From: Octadecabacter temperatus | Lineage (GTDB): Bacteria > Pseudomonadota > Alphaproteobacteria > Rhodobacterales > Rhodobacteraceae | Assembly: GCF_001187845.1 (NCBI RefSeq) | Contig: NZ_CP012160.1 | Location: 2,480,001 to 2,544,000 of the forward strand | Direction: 5' to 3' | Length of the DNA stretch: 64,000 nt | Shown here: positions 1 through 8,396 of the stretch, in pieces | Numbering within the stretch: the first letter of the stretch is position 1 | Layout of the letters: each line of letters begins with the position of its first letter | Translations under genes and position numbers: made by a program | The notes under the pieces: model-generated | What the model saw: the letters and a program-made list of their open reading frames with translations, nothing else | The model's database searches: none | Told to the model about the DNA's origin: nothing

Positions 1-512
1 TGGCCGTTGTGTGCCAACAAGTCCAAGGCGAAGGGGTTCAGGTCTAATTGGGGCTTGGTGCCTGCTGAGTAGACATTGAAGCGATCCGGGGCGAGGTCGC
101 GCAGGATGGCTTCGGCAAAGATCGAGCGGGCGGAATTGCCAGTGCAGATGAACAAGACATTGAATTTTTGGTCGGTCATTTCAGGAGCCCTTGTCGAGGT
201 ATCACTTGAAAATGGTGAACAAATTTCGGGTCGTCCCCGACAACAGTCGTGAATAAGGAACCCAATCGTCGCTTGCGTCGCCTCCATGTCCACCGCGTAG
301 CGCAGCGATGTGCCGATGCGCTCTTGGCTGATCAGACCGGTTTGCATCAGAGCGGACACATAGCTGGAAAGCGTATTGGGCTTGAGGTCGAGAGCATTGG
401 CGAGTTCCGTCGCAGGAACGCGATCAGGATAGCGCCGCATCAGCAGCCGGAACACAGCGAGCCGTTGCGGATAGCCAAGCGTTGAGAGGCGATCGGGAAT
501 CAGTTTGTCCAT
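1..512 (-). CDS. ArsR-type repressor fused to low-molecular-weight arsenate reductase (3' end outside window)
   Basis: One open frame runs leftwards from ATG at 512 to the window edge (170 residues visible). The first ~80 residues are an ArsR-like winged helix, with a helix-turn-helix around the segment [16 protein letters not shown]. They are followed by a Cys-rich linker ([11 protein letters not shown]) and then a low-molecular-weight phosphatase/ArsC fold. The P-loop CTGNSARS starts at Cys123, the expected catalytic cysteine for thioredoxin-coupled arsenate reduction. An internal Met112 (ATG 177-179) is in frame and could start a separate reductase, but no stop codon separates the parts. 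From family knowledge such HTH-ArsC fusions occur in Rhodobacteraceae. The inferred role is a self-contained arsenic-responsive repressor and reductase; the linker cysteines could bind arsenite. The C-terminus is cut by the window, so partner genes such as arsB or acr3 are not seen. Confidence 0.85.
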   Translation of the reverse strand, partial: MDKLIPDRLSTLGYPQRLAVFRLLMRRYPDRVPATELANALDLKPNTLSSYVSALMQTGLISQERIGTSLRYAVDMEATQATIGFLIHDCCRGRPEICSPFSSDTSTRAPEMTDQKFNVLFICTGNSARSIFAEAILRDLAPDRFNVYSAGTKPQLDLNPFALDLLAHNG

Positions 513-514
513 AG

Positions 515-530
515 TTCATGAATAAGTGAA
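515..530. promoter_or_regulatory. Palindromic candidate operator of the arsR-arsC gene
   Basis: Two bases upstream of the ArsR-ArsC start codon lies the perfect palindrome TTCATGAA (515-522), extended by AGTGAA so that TTCA and TGAA half-sites bracket an 8-base centre. ArsR-family repressors bind such imperfect inverted repeats and often repress themselves. The location is what autoregulation would need, but binding is inferred. Confidence 0.4.
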
Positions 531-758
531 TTATGTTTTAGGCCAAAGTGAAGGTTTTGTAACACCGAGCCCGGCGCTCAGCGGAGAAACTCTCTGTAAC
601 GAGCGGCCGACACACCATCTGAGGTCAATTGGCCTACGGGTTTGCCCGCTGGTTTTCAGTCGGCGACTTCAGACCGGAAAAATAGCCTTTTAGGTTCGCT
701 TTTTCTGATGGGCTGGATTCGTTTTTTGCGCCGCGAAGTCGTGGTTCTGCTCTGCGGC

Positions 759-782
759 GGCGAACGACAGGTGCCGTTCGCC
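759..782. other. Perfect inverted repeat downstream of the recombinase gene
   Basis: GGCGAACG (759-766) and CGTTCGCC (775-782) form a perfect 8-bp stem with an 8-base loop, 8 bases past the recombinase stop codon. No T-run follows in either direction, so it is not a textbook intrinsic terminator. It could stabilise the recombinase mRNA or be a recombination or protein-binding site. Confidence 0.45.
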
Positions 783-790
783 TAGACGGT

Positions 791-1423
791 TCAGATATCG
801 ATCCCCTCCGCAATACTCAAAGCATCTTCAAGCTCGACGCCGAGGTAACGCACTGTGCTATCAACCTTCGTATGGCCAAGCAAAAGCTGCACAGCGCGAA
901 GGTTACCGGTTTTGCGGTAGATTTCCGCAGCTTTGGTCCGGCGCAGTGAATGAGTGCCATAGGCGCTCGGCTCCAACCCGATCGATGTCACCCAATCACG
1001 GACGAGCCGACCGTATTGCCGCGTTGAGATGTGTGGTCGATCGTGGAAACGGCTTGGGAACATGAACTGGCAAGCAAACATCTCAGGCGATTTAACCCAT
1101 AGTAAGACTGAATCGCGCGTGTTTTCAGTCAGTTCGAACTGCACCGGCTTTTTGGTTTTGCTCTGGATCACCAAAACCCGTTCGCGAACGCGATCTCCTT
1201 TTACTAGGTCCGTGACGGTAAGTTTGACCAGATCACAACCGCGCAGTTTGCTATCAATCGCGACGTTGAACAGCGTAAGGTCGCGGGGATAACTAGCAAG
1301 TTCAAGGCGCGCGCGGATCGCCCAGACCTGTTTGGGAAACAGCGGTCGTTTCTGCCCTATGATCCGTCCCTTGTTCCAGGCTTTGCGCTTAGGTGTGACT
1401 GCAGGAAGTTGTACTCTTGGCAT
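791..1423 (-). CDS. Small tyrosine recombinase (phage-integrase catalytic domain only)
   Basis: The 210-residue protein consists almost entirely of a tyrosine-recombinase catalytic domain. All catalytic positions can be identified: Arg61 in SKLRGCDL, a beta-hairpin lysine near 89-91 (QSKTKK), His158 and Arg161 in HSLRR, His184 in LLGHT, and the nucleophile candidate Tyr193 in VRYLGV. The N-terminal arm-binding and core-binding domains of phage integrases are absent. The start at 1423 was chosen over an upstream ATG because a GGAGG lies seven bases before it. Small recombinases of this kind are common and often stand alone; their substrate is usually unknown. Neighbouring DNA is gene-poor on the upstream side, with repeats and no partner phage gene, so it looks like a residue of a mobile element or an orphan site-specific recombinase. 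Confidence 0.85.
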   Translation of the reverse strand: MPRVQLPAVTPKRKAWNKGRIIGQKRPLFPKQVWAIRARLELASYPRDLTLFNVAIDSKLRGCDLVKLTVTDLVKGDRVRERVLVIQSKTKKPVQFELTENTRDSVLLWVKSPEMFACQFMFPSRFHDRPHISTRQYGRLVRDWVTSIGLEPSAYGTHSLRRTKAAEIYRKTGNLRAVQLLLGHTKVDSTVRYLGVELEDALSIAEGIDI

Positions 1424-1702
1424 AATATGCCCTCCAATCCTCCCTCCAAACCCAGACGTCAGCACCGCGCTGACACCAAAAGCATAGCATTGGATTGAAT
1501 AGCCGTCCTTGGACGCGTGCAGGCGGCATTTCTAAGACTGCATCGTGCCGCAACAAGCCACAAATGATCCTTTCGCCTTTTATCTTTGCTGCGATTTGTT
1601 TGAATGACCACTTTTCCTGCTGCGAAGCTGCATGGAAACTTAGCAGTTGCAGCATTCTCCTTGCTGCGAGCGCGCGCAGCGAGAAAAACGAACTTACAGA
1701 TT

Positions 1703-1738
1703 GGGCTCAAAGCAGACATTCGCTGCAGATCGCAAGAA
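1703..1738 (+). repeat. Dispersed intergenic repeat, copy 1
   Basis: A 36-bp stretch with the core CATTCGCTGCAGATCGCA matches 23674-23709 at 33 of 36 positions. Both lie in gene-free DNA, and the related motif CGGACTTTCGCTGCACGG appears near 10214. This suggests a short dispersed intergenic repeat family. Confidence 0.65.
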
Positions 1739-1865
1739 ATTTTGGAAGGCTTATGGTATGACTTTTGGAAAAGTTATGCTGTGTTCTACAACTGCCAGAA
1801 AAAGGGGAAGCATGCGCAACGCAAAAATTGCCCCTTTGATTTCAAAGGCAAAAATAACCACCAAA

Positions 1866-1905
1866 AAAGATATAGGTTGCGCAAGAAAGATATAGGTTGC
1901 GCAAA
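1866..1905 (+). repeat. Tandem duplication of a 20-bp unit
   Basis: The unit AAAGATATAGGTTGCGCAAG (1866-1885) is followed at once by a second copy (1886-1905) that differs only at its last base. No gene overlaps it. Confidence 0.8.
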
Positions 1906-2312
1906 GTGAAAAATGGGTACCAAAGCAGCTGTTCGCTGCGATCGCGAACGGTCTAGCTTACCTGAACGTCTGCTGTGCGGACAAAGCCGACCTTGGAGAA
2001 TTCTCGACCAATTGCCGCTTTCTTAGAGCTGCACACGCAGCGAAACAAACTTTGCCGGACTTCTGACTTTTGCTTCGGGGCCAAGTGGCAAATCAAAGAA
2101 CTCGAAAGCAGACCTTGATCCTTTGGAATGTTAGTGTGTTTCAGACCACAAGAGTGATAACAGTCATTAGATGCGTACTAGAACGCCGTTTGATCGCATT
2201 GAATGTTCCACCATCTCAAAACATCCAAAGTTTGCGCGACGACCTCATAAGCCTAAGGTCACTGACATTCTTGCGTTCTGCGATGCGGCTTGGGTTAGAA
2301 GCTTCCATCACC

Positions 2313-3236
2313 TCATTGTCTACGGTCATGTGCGGCACACCCGTAGAGGGCTGCAAAGTCGTCTTCGATTGTGAAAAGGCCGGGTGTTCGATCACCAAGG
2401 ATGTCGCAAGGTTGCGCAAAGACCTCGATAAGTCGGACCGTTGATATGCTTACTACAGCCCTGGCTACGCTTCCTGCGAGGTAGACGCCTGAGGACGGCA
2501 TGTAGGCCAACGACAGATCACGCAGCAGCTGTCCAATCAGTGCGGCGTAGTCATCAATGGCGTTCGAAATGGCAGGGTTGCTCGACGTCTTGTAGGATTG
2601 GATCGCAGTGGTTCCAAGCAGGGTATCATCGCCGGTCGCCTGCTGGCAAAACAACGTAAAGCCGCGTCCTGAAAACAGTGTTTCGATCGTTGGAAACAGG
2701 TCTGGCGAATGACCGATTGCCTTAAGCATGTCGGACACGCCTTTCGGCATAGAAATATGCCCTGCTTCGACAGCGAAGCAATGAACGCTGCTGGATGTAC
2801 TCAAAACAGGGCTAACGTTAAATCCCGTCCCGATCCCGACGACCAAATATTGCCCGTTCTTGGGCGCCAACGCGGGACCGTTAAAGATGCGCCGCAACTG
2901 CGTTGTGGGCATTGAAGGGACCGCATACCCAAGTGCAGACAAATCATTGACCAGAGCCACCTGCTTACAGCCGAACCGTTGGAGCAATTCGGTCTTTAGA
3001 ATTGTCCACTTCCGGTTTGTCAGCACCGCTTGATCGCCGTGAACAGGCCCCGCAACGGCAATTACCATGTTATCCAGCGGCACGGGCGCGTGTTCTTTGA
3101 GGTAGGCCGTTACGATATCGTAGAGATGCGGCCAGTCATCATTGCTGAAATTGCGAACGGTTTGCGGGGCGATTGCTCCGTCTTTGCACAAAGCCAATCG
3201 TGCATTCGTCCCGCCAATGTCTGCCACCAAACGCAT
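2313..3236 (-). CDS. glk: Glucokinase
   Basis: The 307-residue protein phosphorylates glucose to glucose 6-phosphate with ATP in the cytoplasm (EC 2.7.1.2). It begins with the phosphate-binding motif DIGGTNARLA (residues 6-15). It also has NDLSALGYAV, GIGTGFNV and the substrate loop EAGHISMP, which place it in the E. coli Glk-type family rather than the ROK family. Length is close to the usual ~320 residues. It is the last gene of the leftward glucose-transport operon, with only four bases after the upstream ATPase gene, so imported free glucose would be trapped at once. That linkage strongly supports glucose as the transporter's substrate. The C-terminus (DDFAALYGCAAH) is complete; nothing looks damaged here, unlike the gene before it. 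Confidence 0.92.
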   Translation of the reverse strand: MRLVADIGGTNARLALCKDGAIAPQTVRNFSNDDWPHLYDIVTAYLKEHAPVPLDNMVIAVAGPVHGDQAVLTNRKWTILKTELLQRFGCKQVALVNDLSALGYAVPSMPTTQLRRIFNGPALAPKNGQYLVVGIGTGFNVSPVLSTSSSVHCFAVEAGHISMPKGVSDMLKAIGHSPDLFPTIETLFSGRGFTLFCQQATGDDTLLGTTAIQSYKTSSNPAISNAIDDYAALIGQLLRDLSLAYMPSSGVYLAGSVARAVVSISTVRLIEVFAQPCDILGDRTPGLFTIEDDFAALYGCAAHDRRQ

Positions 3237-3240
3237 GCGG

Positions 3241-4337
3241 TTAATTCAGGCGCAAACCGGTCTCGGGTTCAAAATAGGAGACCTTTCCAAGATCAAACGC
3301 CAGACGTTGTGCAGCGCCTGCGGCAGCTGTTGTTTCAGCATGCAATCGCGCAGTCACGTGTTTACCGCCAAGCTGCATCACCGCAAACGTATCGGCGCCT
3401 GCGGGCTCAACAATATCGATCAGACAATCCGCTTGTTGCGTGTCGTCTGTGCGGGCAAGGGCGGCGTCTACGATATCTTCAGGACGCACTCCAATAATGA
3501 CATTCTCGGGCAAGTCGGCATTGCGCTTGTCTGTCAAAACAATCGGATCGGCGTCCTTGCGTGCGATTTCTATCTGCATGCCTTTGCCGTTCACTTTTGT
3601 CTTGGCTGGGATCAAGTTCATCGCAGGACTGCCCATGAAGTCGGCCACAAACAGGTTGGCAGGGCGATTGTAAATTTCGGCTGGCGTGCCGATTTGCTGA
3701 ATCACGCCGCCTTTCATCACGACGATCTTGGTCGCCAGTGTCATAGCTTCGATCTGATCGTGTGTGACGTAGACCATGGACGCGCCAAGCCGTTGATGTA
3801 GGGCTTTGATCTCTGTGCGCATTTCGACGCGCAGTTTGGCATCCAGGTTGGACAGTGGTTCGTCAAACAGGAACAACTTAGGATCCCGCACCAGAGCACG
3901 GCCCATCGCGACACGTTGGCGCTGACCGCCAGATAATTGGCCCGGCTTGCGGTGCAACAGAGGTTCGATTTGCAACTGCGTGGACACATATTTTAGCTTG
4001 GCGTCCTGTGTTGCCTGATCGATGCCGCGTACTTTCATCCCGAAGGTGATGTTCTTGGCCACAGTCATGGTCGGATACAAAGCGTAGGATTGAAACACCA
4101 TCGCGATGTCGCGGTCCTTGGGGCTGACGTTGGTCATGTTTTGCCCGTCAATAAACAAGTCCCCCCTGTGATCGGTTCAAGCCCCGCAATACAATTCAAC
4201 AGCGTTGACTTACCACAACCGGAGGGCCCGACGAGGACCAGAAAGTCCCCTTTTTCGATCGACACATTGATGTCCTTCAGGACTTCGGTGGACCCGTAGT
4301 TCTTGTAGAGGTTCTTAACTTCGAGAATAGGTGGCAT
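3241..4337 (-). pseudogene. gtsD: Glucose ABC transporter ATPase (MalK/UgpC type), interrupted by a one-base frameshift
   Basis: The gene should encode a MalK-like ATPase of about 365 residues. The first part (from ATG 4337, after an AAAGGGA ribosome site) carries Walker [10 protein letters not shown]. The frame is then lost in a G6 run (coding strand; 4161-4166) and hits a stop after LLTGKT. The rest continues in another frame: [11 protein letters not shown]-loop VFQSYALYPTM, signature LSGGQRQRVAMGRA, Walker B LFLFDEPLSNLDA, switch His in YVTHDQ, then the C-terminal regulatory fold (VGVRPEDI-like). Adding one base at the G run restores a full-length protein. It lies between gtsC and glk in one operon. 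If the shift is real, either the ATPase is lost or slippage on G6 makes some product; a sequencing error is the main alternative. Confidence 0.8.
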
Positions 4338-4342
4338 CTGTT

Positions 4343-5236
4343 TTATCCCTTTACAGAACCAGCGGTCAGACCGCGGATGAAATATTTGCCAGCAACGACA
4401 TAGACAAGCAGCGTCGGCAGGGCAGCGATGATCGCTGCGGCCATATCGACATTGTATTCTTTGACGCCAGTGGTCGAGTTTACGATGTTGTTAAGAGCAA
4501 CCGTCACAGGCTGGGTGCCAGCTTGGCTAAAGCTCACTCCGAACAGGAAGTCGTTCCAGATCTGGGTGAACTGCCAGATGACGGATACAACGATGATCGG
4601 CAGGCTAAGCGGCAGGAAGATCGACCAGAAGATACGAAAGAACCCTGCACCATCGACTTTTGCCGCCTTTGTCAACTCGGAAGGGATGCTCACATAGTAG
4701 TTGCGGAAAAACAGCGTGGTAAAACCGAGGCCATAGATCACGTGGACAAAAATCAAACCCGGTATGGTGCCAGAGATTCCTAACTTGCCTAACACGATCG
4801 CCATTGGCAGTAACACGACCTGAAACGGGATGAAGCAACCAAACAACAGCAATGCAAAAAAGATGTTCGCGCCTTTGAACTTCCATTGCGCCACAACGTA
4901 GCCATTCAACGCGCCGATGATCGTAGAGATAAGAACCGCAGGAATGGCGATCAGAAGTGAATTCAGGAAATATGGGCGCACGCCTTCACATTGGATACCC
5001 GTACAGGCGCCAGACCAAGCAGTGCGCCAAGCATCAAAAGTGACTTCACGTGGAAGCGATACCAGATCTCCCGTGCGGATTTCATCCAATGACTTCAGCG
5101 ACGTTGTAATCATCACAAACAGCGGCATAAGATAAAACAGCGCAAAGACGCCAAGCAGGATGTAGAGGATAAAGCGCAGAACCAGTTTGGTCGTCGGGCT
5201 TTGGGTGCGGGTTGGGGCGTAAGACATATCAGTCAT
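4343..5236 (-). CDS. gtsC: Glucose ABC transporter permease 2 (MalG type)
   Basis: This 297-residue inner-membrane permease belongs to the CUT1 carbohydrate transporters. It has about six hydrophobic segments, the first at residues ~18-42. The cytoplasmic EAA loop reads [20 protein letters not shown], which docks on the ATPase. A small periplasmic loop carries [15 protein letters not shown], in keeping with glucose-type GtsC proteins of pseudomonads. The start overlaps the end of gtsB by eight bases, and the next gene, the ATPase, starts five bases beyond its stop, so the genes are translationally coupled. With gtsB it should form the heterodimeric channel for glucose (possibly also mannose). 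Confidence 0.88.
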   Translation of the reverse strand: MTDMSYAPTRTQSPTTKLVLRFILYILLGVFALFYLMPLFVMITTSLKSLDEIRTGDLVSLPREVTFDAWRTAWSGACTGIQCEGVRPYFLNSLLIAIPAVLISTIIGALNGYVVAQWKFKGANIFFALLLFGCFIPFQVVLLPMAIVLGKLGISGTIPGLIFVHVIYGLGFTTLFFRNYYVSIPSELTKAAKVDGAGFFRIFWSIFLPLSLPIIVVSVIWQFTQIWNDFLFGVSFSQAGTQPVTVALNNIVNSTTGVKEYNVDMAAAIIAALPTLLVYVVAGKYFIRGLTAGSVKG

Positions 5237-6101
5237 CTTTGGTCCTCAATTCTGAATAGAGGTAAGGGACAACAATCGTGAAAACGACAAGCATCATAAC
5301 CATGGCCGAACTTGCCGCCTGCCCGATGTCACCGCGCGAAAACGCCATGGCATACATGTAGGTGGCCGGAAGATCGGTCGCGTAACCCGGGCCACCGCCA
5401 GTAAGCGCTATGACGAGGTCAAAGGCTTTGATCGCGAGGTGGGCCAGCACGATGAACGCGCTGAGGAAAATCGGGGCCATCGACGGAATAATGATAGCAG
5501 AATAAACACGCCAAGTGGGGATACCATCGACCTGCGCGGCCTTGATGATTTCTTCATCCACAGAGCGAAGTCCGGCCAAAAACAGCGCCATAACGAAGCC
5601 GGAGCTTTGCCAGACAGCGGCAAGCACAACGGTGTAGATCGCCATGTCAGGATCAACCAGCCAGTTGAATTCAAAATTGGCGAACCCCCAGCCTTTGACG
5701 GTGGCTTCGATGCCAAGTTCAGGGTTCAGGATCCATTTCCATGCGGTGCCTGTGACGATCATCGACAGGGCCATAGGATAAAGATAAATCGTGCGGATCG
5801 CGCCTTCGGTGCGGATTTTTTGGTCCAGCAAGATCGCCAGAAGCAGACCCAGCACCATGGCGATCACGATAAATAGCGTGCCAAAGATGGCGAGATTCAC
5901 CATCGCGGTCTCAAACCGTGGCGAGTCGGCGAGGCGCTCATATTGAATGAAGCTATCAAGCTCGTAGCGCGGCATTAGACGCGAGCGGGTCAACGACACC
6001 CAAGCTGTCCATGCGATAAAACCGTACACAAACACCATGACGGCGATGAATGACGGTGCCAAAACGATTTTTGGCATGTTGTCTTGCAACCAGCGTGTCA
6101 T
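5229..6101 (-). CDS. gtsB: Glucose ABC transporter permease 1 (MalF type)
   Basis: This 290-residue permease has six predicted membrane spans, beginning at residues ~9-32. It contains the stretch YLYPMALSMIVTGTAWKWIL, which I recognise from pseudomonad GtsB glucose permeases. The EAA loop is DEEIIKAAQVDGIPTWRVYS. Start ATG 6101 is preceded by AAGGGGGA at good spacing. A strong hairpin lies in the 71-base gap to gtsA, so gtsB-gtsC-ATPase-glk may be expressed less than the binding protein. Function as the first half of the transmembrane channel is inferred from family and operon. Confidence 0.88.
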   Translation of the reverse strand: MTRWLQDNMPKIVLAPSFIAVMVFVYGFIAWTAWVSLTRSRLMPRYELDSFIQYERLADSPRFETAMVNLAIFGTLFIVIAMVLGLLLAILLDQKIRTEGAIRTIYLYPMALSMIVTGTAWKWILNPELGIEATVKGWGFANFEFNWLVDPDMAIYTVVLAAVWQSSGFVMALFLAGLRSVDEEIIKAAQVDGIPTWRVYSAIIIPSMAPIFLSAFIVLAHLAIKAFDLVIALTGGGPGYATDLPATYMYAMAFSRGDIGQAASSAMVMMLVVFTIVVPYLYSELRTKDD

Positions 6102-6124
6102 GTGATGTCCCCCTTTTGATTGGT

Positions 6125-6151
6125 GATCCTACCCCCCTTGGGGATAGGATC
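6125..6151 (-). other. Hairpin between the binding-protein gene and the permease genes
   Basis: GATCCTA (6125-6131) pairs perfectly with TAGGATC (6145-6151), with additional C/G pairing inside. There is no T-run in the operon direction, so it is more likely an mRNA 3'-end stabiliser or processing barrier than a terminator. Such stems after a binding-protein gene commonly keep binding protein in excess over permeases. Confidence 0.6.
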
Positions 6152-6172
6152 GGTTTCTAAACGCCTAAGCGG

Positions 6173-7423
6173 TTAGCGGGAGTTCGCAACAGCGTTTGCC
6201 AACATCTGAACCGCTTCTTCAGAAGACATGTCTGAGTTGAAGTGCGCTGTTACAACGTCTGTGATCGCGCCGGACTGGGCACCAAACAGTGCCATGCCGT
6301 GTGCGTAAGATGGCATCAATGTGCCGCCATCGTTTGTGGACGCCATGTCAGCAGCAGAAATCTGCGCGCACTCATCAAAGCCGGACAGATCAACGTCTGT
6401 GCGCGCTGGGATGGAACCTTTGTTCATGTTGAACACTTCTTGGAAGTTTGGCCCCATGATGAGTTCAGCCAGAAGTTCCTGACCAGCGGCTTTGCCGTCG
6501 CCTTCAACAGAGAACATTGCAAAGCTGTCCACGTTGTAAAGGTAGCCGTCACCCGGAGTGGAGGCGCATGTGAAATCAACGCCCGGCACTTTACCAGCGG
6601 CGAGGAATTCACCCTTTGCCCAGTCACCCATGATCTGGAAAGCGGCTTCGCCGTTCATGACCATTGCTGTGGCGAGGTTCCAGTCACGACCAGAGAAGTT
6701 TGGATCAACATAGCCACGCATGGTGCGCATCTGATCAAACGCTGCAATCATCGTGTCGGATGTCAGCGCCTCTGGGTCGAGGTCTACGAGGGCTGCCTGA
6801 TAGAACTCAGCGCCGCCGAGACCCAGAACAACAGTTTCGAACACAGTCGCGTCCTGCCAAGCCTGACCACCGTGGGCCAGTGGAATGATGCCAGCGGCTT
6901 GCAGCGTTTCGGCTGCAGCGTTGAACTCGTCCCAAGTTGTTGGCATCTCGATGCCGTTAGCGGCCAAGATTTCTGTGTTGGCCCAGATCCAGTCAACACG
7001 GTGTACGTTTACCGGCGCCGCACACCAAGTGCCTTCGCACTGCATGTGTGCTGCGATGGAGGCTGGAAGCAGGTTTGCCCAGTCGTTGGCTTCTGCAACG
7101 CTGGAAATGTCAGCCAGAACGCCTTCGGCAAACCATTCCTGAATGGCTGGGCCTTTGATCTGTGCCGCTGTCGGCGCGTTTCCGGACAGAACACGTGCAC
7201 GCAGGGCTGTACCAGCCGCGTCACCGCCGCCACCAGCGACTGGCATATCTGTCCATGTGCCGCCGTTTGCAGCGAACTCTTCTTGCAGAACTGCGACCGA
7301 TTTCGCTTCGCCACCGGATGTCCAGTAGTGTAAAACTTCTGCTTCAGCGTGACCGTCAGCAGATACCGCGCCAGCGGCACAAACAGCGATCGCGGATGCG
7401 GTGCTCAATACGTAAGATTTCAT
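6173..7423 (-). CDS. gtsA: Periplasmic glucose-binding protein of ABC transporter
   Basis: The 416-residue family-1 solute-binding protein starts at ATG 7423, preceded by GGGAGGAAATCG; the longer upstream frame lacks a site. A signal peptide (MKSYVLSTASAIAVCAAGAV, cleavage after SADG or nearby) sends it to the periplasm. Residues after cleavage include YWTSGGEAKSVAVL, AQIKGPAIQEW, NVHRVDWIWAN, LAHGGQAWQD and NMNKGSIPAR. These closely match, from memory, Pseudomonas GtsA and Thermus glucose/mannose binding proteins, where the Trp, His and Lys positions contact glucose. It is the first gene of the leftward operon gtsA-gtsB-gtsC-ATPase-glk. It diverges from a two-component system with phased TGTTRC boxes between them, pointing to regulated glucose uptake. 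Confidence 0.9.
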   Translation of the reverse strand: MKSYVLSTASAIAVCAAGAVSADGHAEAEVLHYWTSGGEAKSVAVLQEEFAANGGTWTDMPVAGGGGDAAGTALRARVLSGNAPTAAQIKGPAIQEWFAEGVLADISSVAEANDWANLLPASIAAHMQCEGTWCAAPVNVHRVDWIWANTEILAANGIEMPTTWDEFNAAAETLQAAGIIPLAHGGQAWQDATVFETVVLGLGGAEFYQAALVDLDPEALTSDTMIAAFDQMRTMRGYVDPNFSGRDWNLATAMVMNGEAAFQIMGDWAKGEFLAAGKVPGVDFTCASTPGDGYLYNVDSFAMFSVEGDGKAAGQELLAELIMGPNFQEVFNMNKGSIPARTDVDLSGFDECAQISAADMASTNDGGTLMPSYAHGMALFGAQSGAITDVVTAHFNSDMSSEEAVQMLANAVANSR

Positions 7424-7550
7424 TTTCGATTTCCTCCCAGAAAAGACCGCTCTTTGCGGCTCGAATGCCGGTAACTGACGGCAACAACTGTATCTATGCA
7501 ATTGCAACATGACGGGTATTCGTGGGGCGGATGTAGAAATTGGCGCGCCT

Positions 7551-7600
7551 TGTTACACGCTGTTACGTTGCTCTCGATTTTGTTGCATTCTGTTACATAA
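7551..7600. promoter_or_regulatory. Phased TGTTRC boxes, candidate response-regulator operator
   Basis: TGTTAC occurs at 7551, 7561 and 7591 and TGTTGC at 7581, so the four half-sites start exactly 0, 10, 30 and 40 bases apart, on one face of the helix. The GTTACA-N4-GTTAC arrangement resembles direct-repeat sites of OmpR-family regulators. It lies between gtsA (start 7423) and the response-regulator gene (start 7659), 59-108 bases before the latter. It is the natural candidate for control of both. Confidence 0.65.
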
Positions 7601-7658
7601 CAAGATGGCGCACCCTTGTCCGATAAGAAACCTCATCGTGCGTTGGAGAAATTGAACC

Positions 7659-8396
7659 ATGGCGATTCCACGTATCCTTGTCGTCGATGATGACCCTGAC
7701 ATGCGGCAGATGATGACGCAGTTTCTGCGACAGAACGGGTCGATTGCCCTACCGGCTGCCAATGAGACCGAGGTCCGCAGCCACATCGATGGGGGCCGCG
7801 TTGATCTGGTCTTACTCGACGTAATGTTGGGCGACGAGAATGGACTGGAAATTTGTAAGCGGCTGCGGCGTGAACAGGACGTGCCGATTATTATGGTGTC
7901 TGCTTTGTCTGCCGATCACCAGCGTATGGAAGGGTATGCGGTTGGCGCTGACGATTATATCGCCAAACCGTTTAACCCTAAATTGTTGCTGGCGCGGGTC
8001 AAAGCAGTGCTGTCGCGCGCGCGTCGGTCGGCGTCCTTGGTGCACCGTCGCAACACCAAAACATTTCAGTTCCATGGATGGACGTATGACGCCAAAACAG
8101 GCGACGTTCTATCGCCTGTAAAAGTGCAAGTCGCCCTATCGCACCGCGAAACCGCATTGTTGCAAGTGTTGCTCGCCAACCCGCACATCCCCCTCACACG
8201 TGAGGAAATTGCGACCAACCTAGATGCCACTGGCGAAGGCCAGTCTCCCAATGAGGCGACGGGCCGCGCGATTGATGTTTTGGTAGGTCGCTTGCGTAAC
8301 AAGATCGAAGCGAACCCGAAGGAGCCCCAAATTCTGAAAACGGAACGCGGGGTCGGTTATGTATTCGCCGTAGATGTCGCGGTGTCAGACACGTGA
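7659..8396 (+). CDS. OmpR-family response regulator
   Basis: The 245-residue protein has an N-terminal receiver domain with acidic pocket residues at 10-12, phosphoacceptor Asp54 in LLDVMLG and Lys103 in AKPF. The C-terminal winged-helix DNA-binding domain (~135-240) ends in the typical ILKTERGVGYVFAVDV. The stop overlaps the following kinase start by four bases (GTGA), so the two form one operon. It diverges from the glucose transporter operon. In Pseudomonas, GltR with its partner kinase controls glucose uptake genes; equivalent use here is inferred from position and the four phased boxes, not from close sequence match. Confidence 0.9.
   Translation: MAIPRILVVDDDPDMRQMMTQFLRQNGSIALPAANETEVRSHIDGGRVDLVLLDVMLGDENGLEICKRLRREQDVPIIMVSALSADHQRMEGYAVGADDYIAKPFNPKLLLARVKAVLSRARRSASLVHRRNTKTFQFHGWTYDAKTGDVLSPVKVQVALSHRETALLQVLLANPHIPLTREEIATNLDATGEGQSPNEATGRAIDVLVGRLRNKIEANPKEPQILKTERGVGYVFAVDVAVSDT

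Larger units (their letters stand above)
1424..2312. other. Gene-free stretch with repeat copies
   Basis: No convincing gene is seen on either strand; the short open frames overlap each other and lack family features or good ribosome-binding sites. The stretch holds a dispersed-repeat copy (1703-1738), a weaker related copy near 1923-1945 (CAAAGCAGCTGTTCGCTGCG), and a tandem 20-bp duplication (1866-1905). It probably represents decayed mobile DNA between the recombinase and the glucose operon. Confidence 0.5.

Noticed and set aside
1604..1909. 101-residue open frame in the repeat-rich intergenic region
   Set aside because: It runs across repeat copies and a tandem duplication, is dominated by basic residues, and lacks a ribosome site or family match.
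2171..2374. Short rightward frame before glk
   Set aside because: It overlaps the end of glucokinase on the other strand and has no protein-like pattern.
6242..7333. 363-residue open frame antisense to gtsA
   Set aside because: Cys- and His-rich composition is typical of a shadow frame; gtsA is clearly the real gene.
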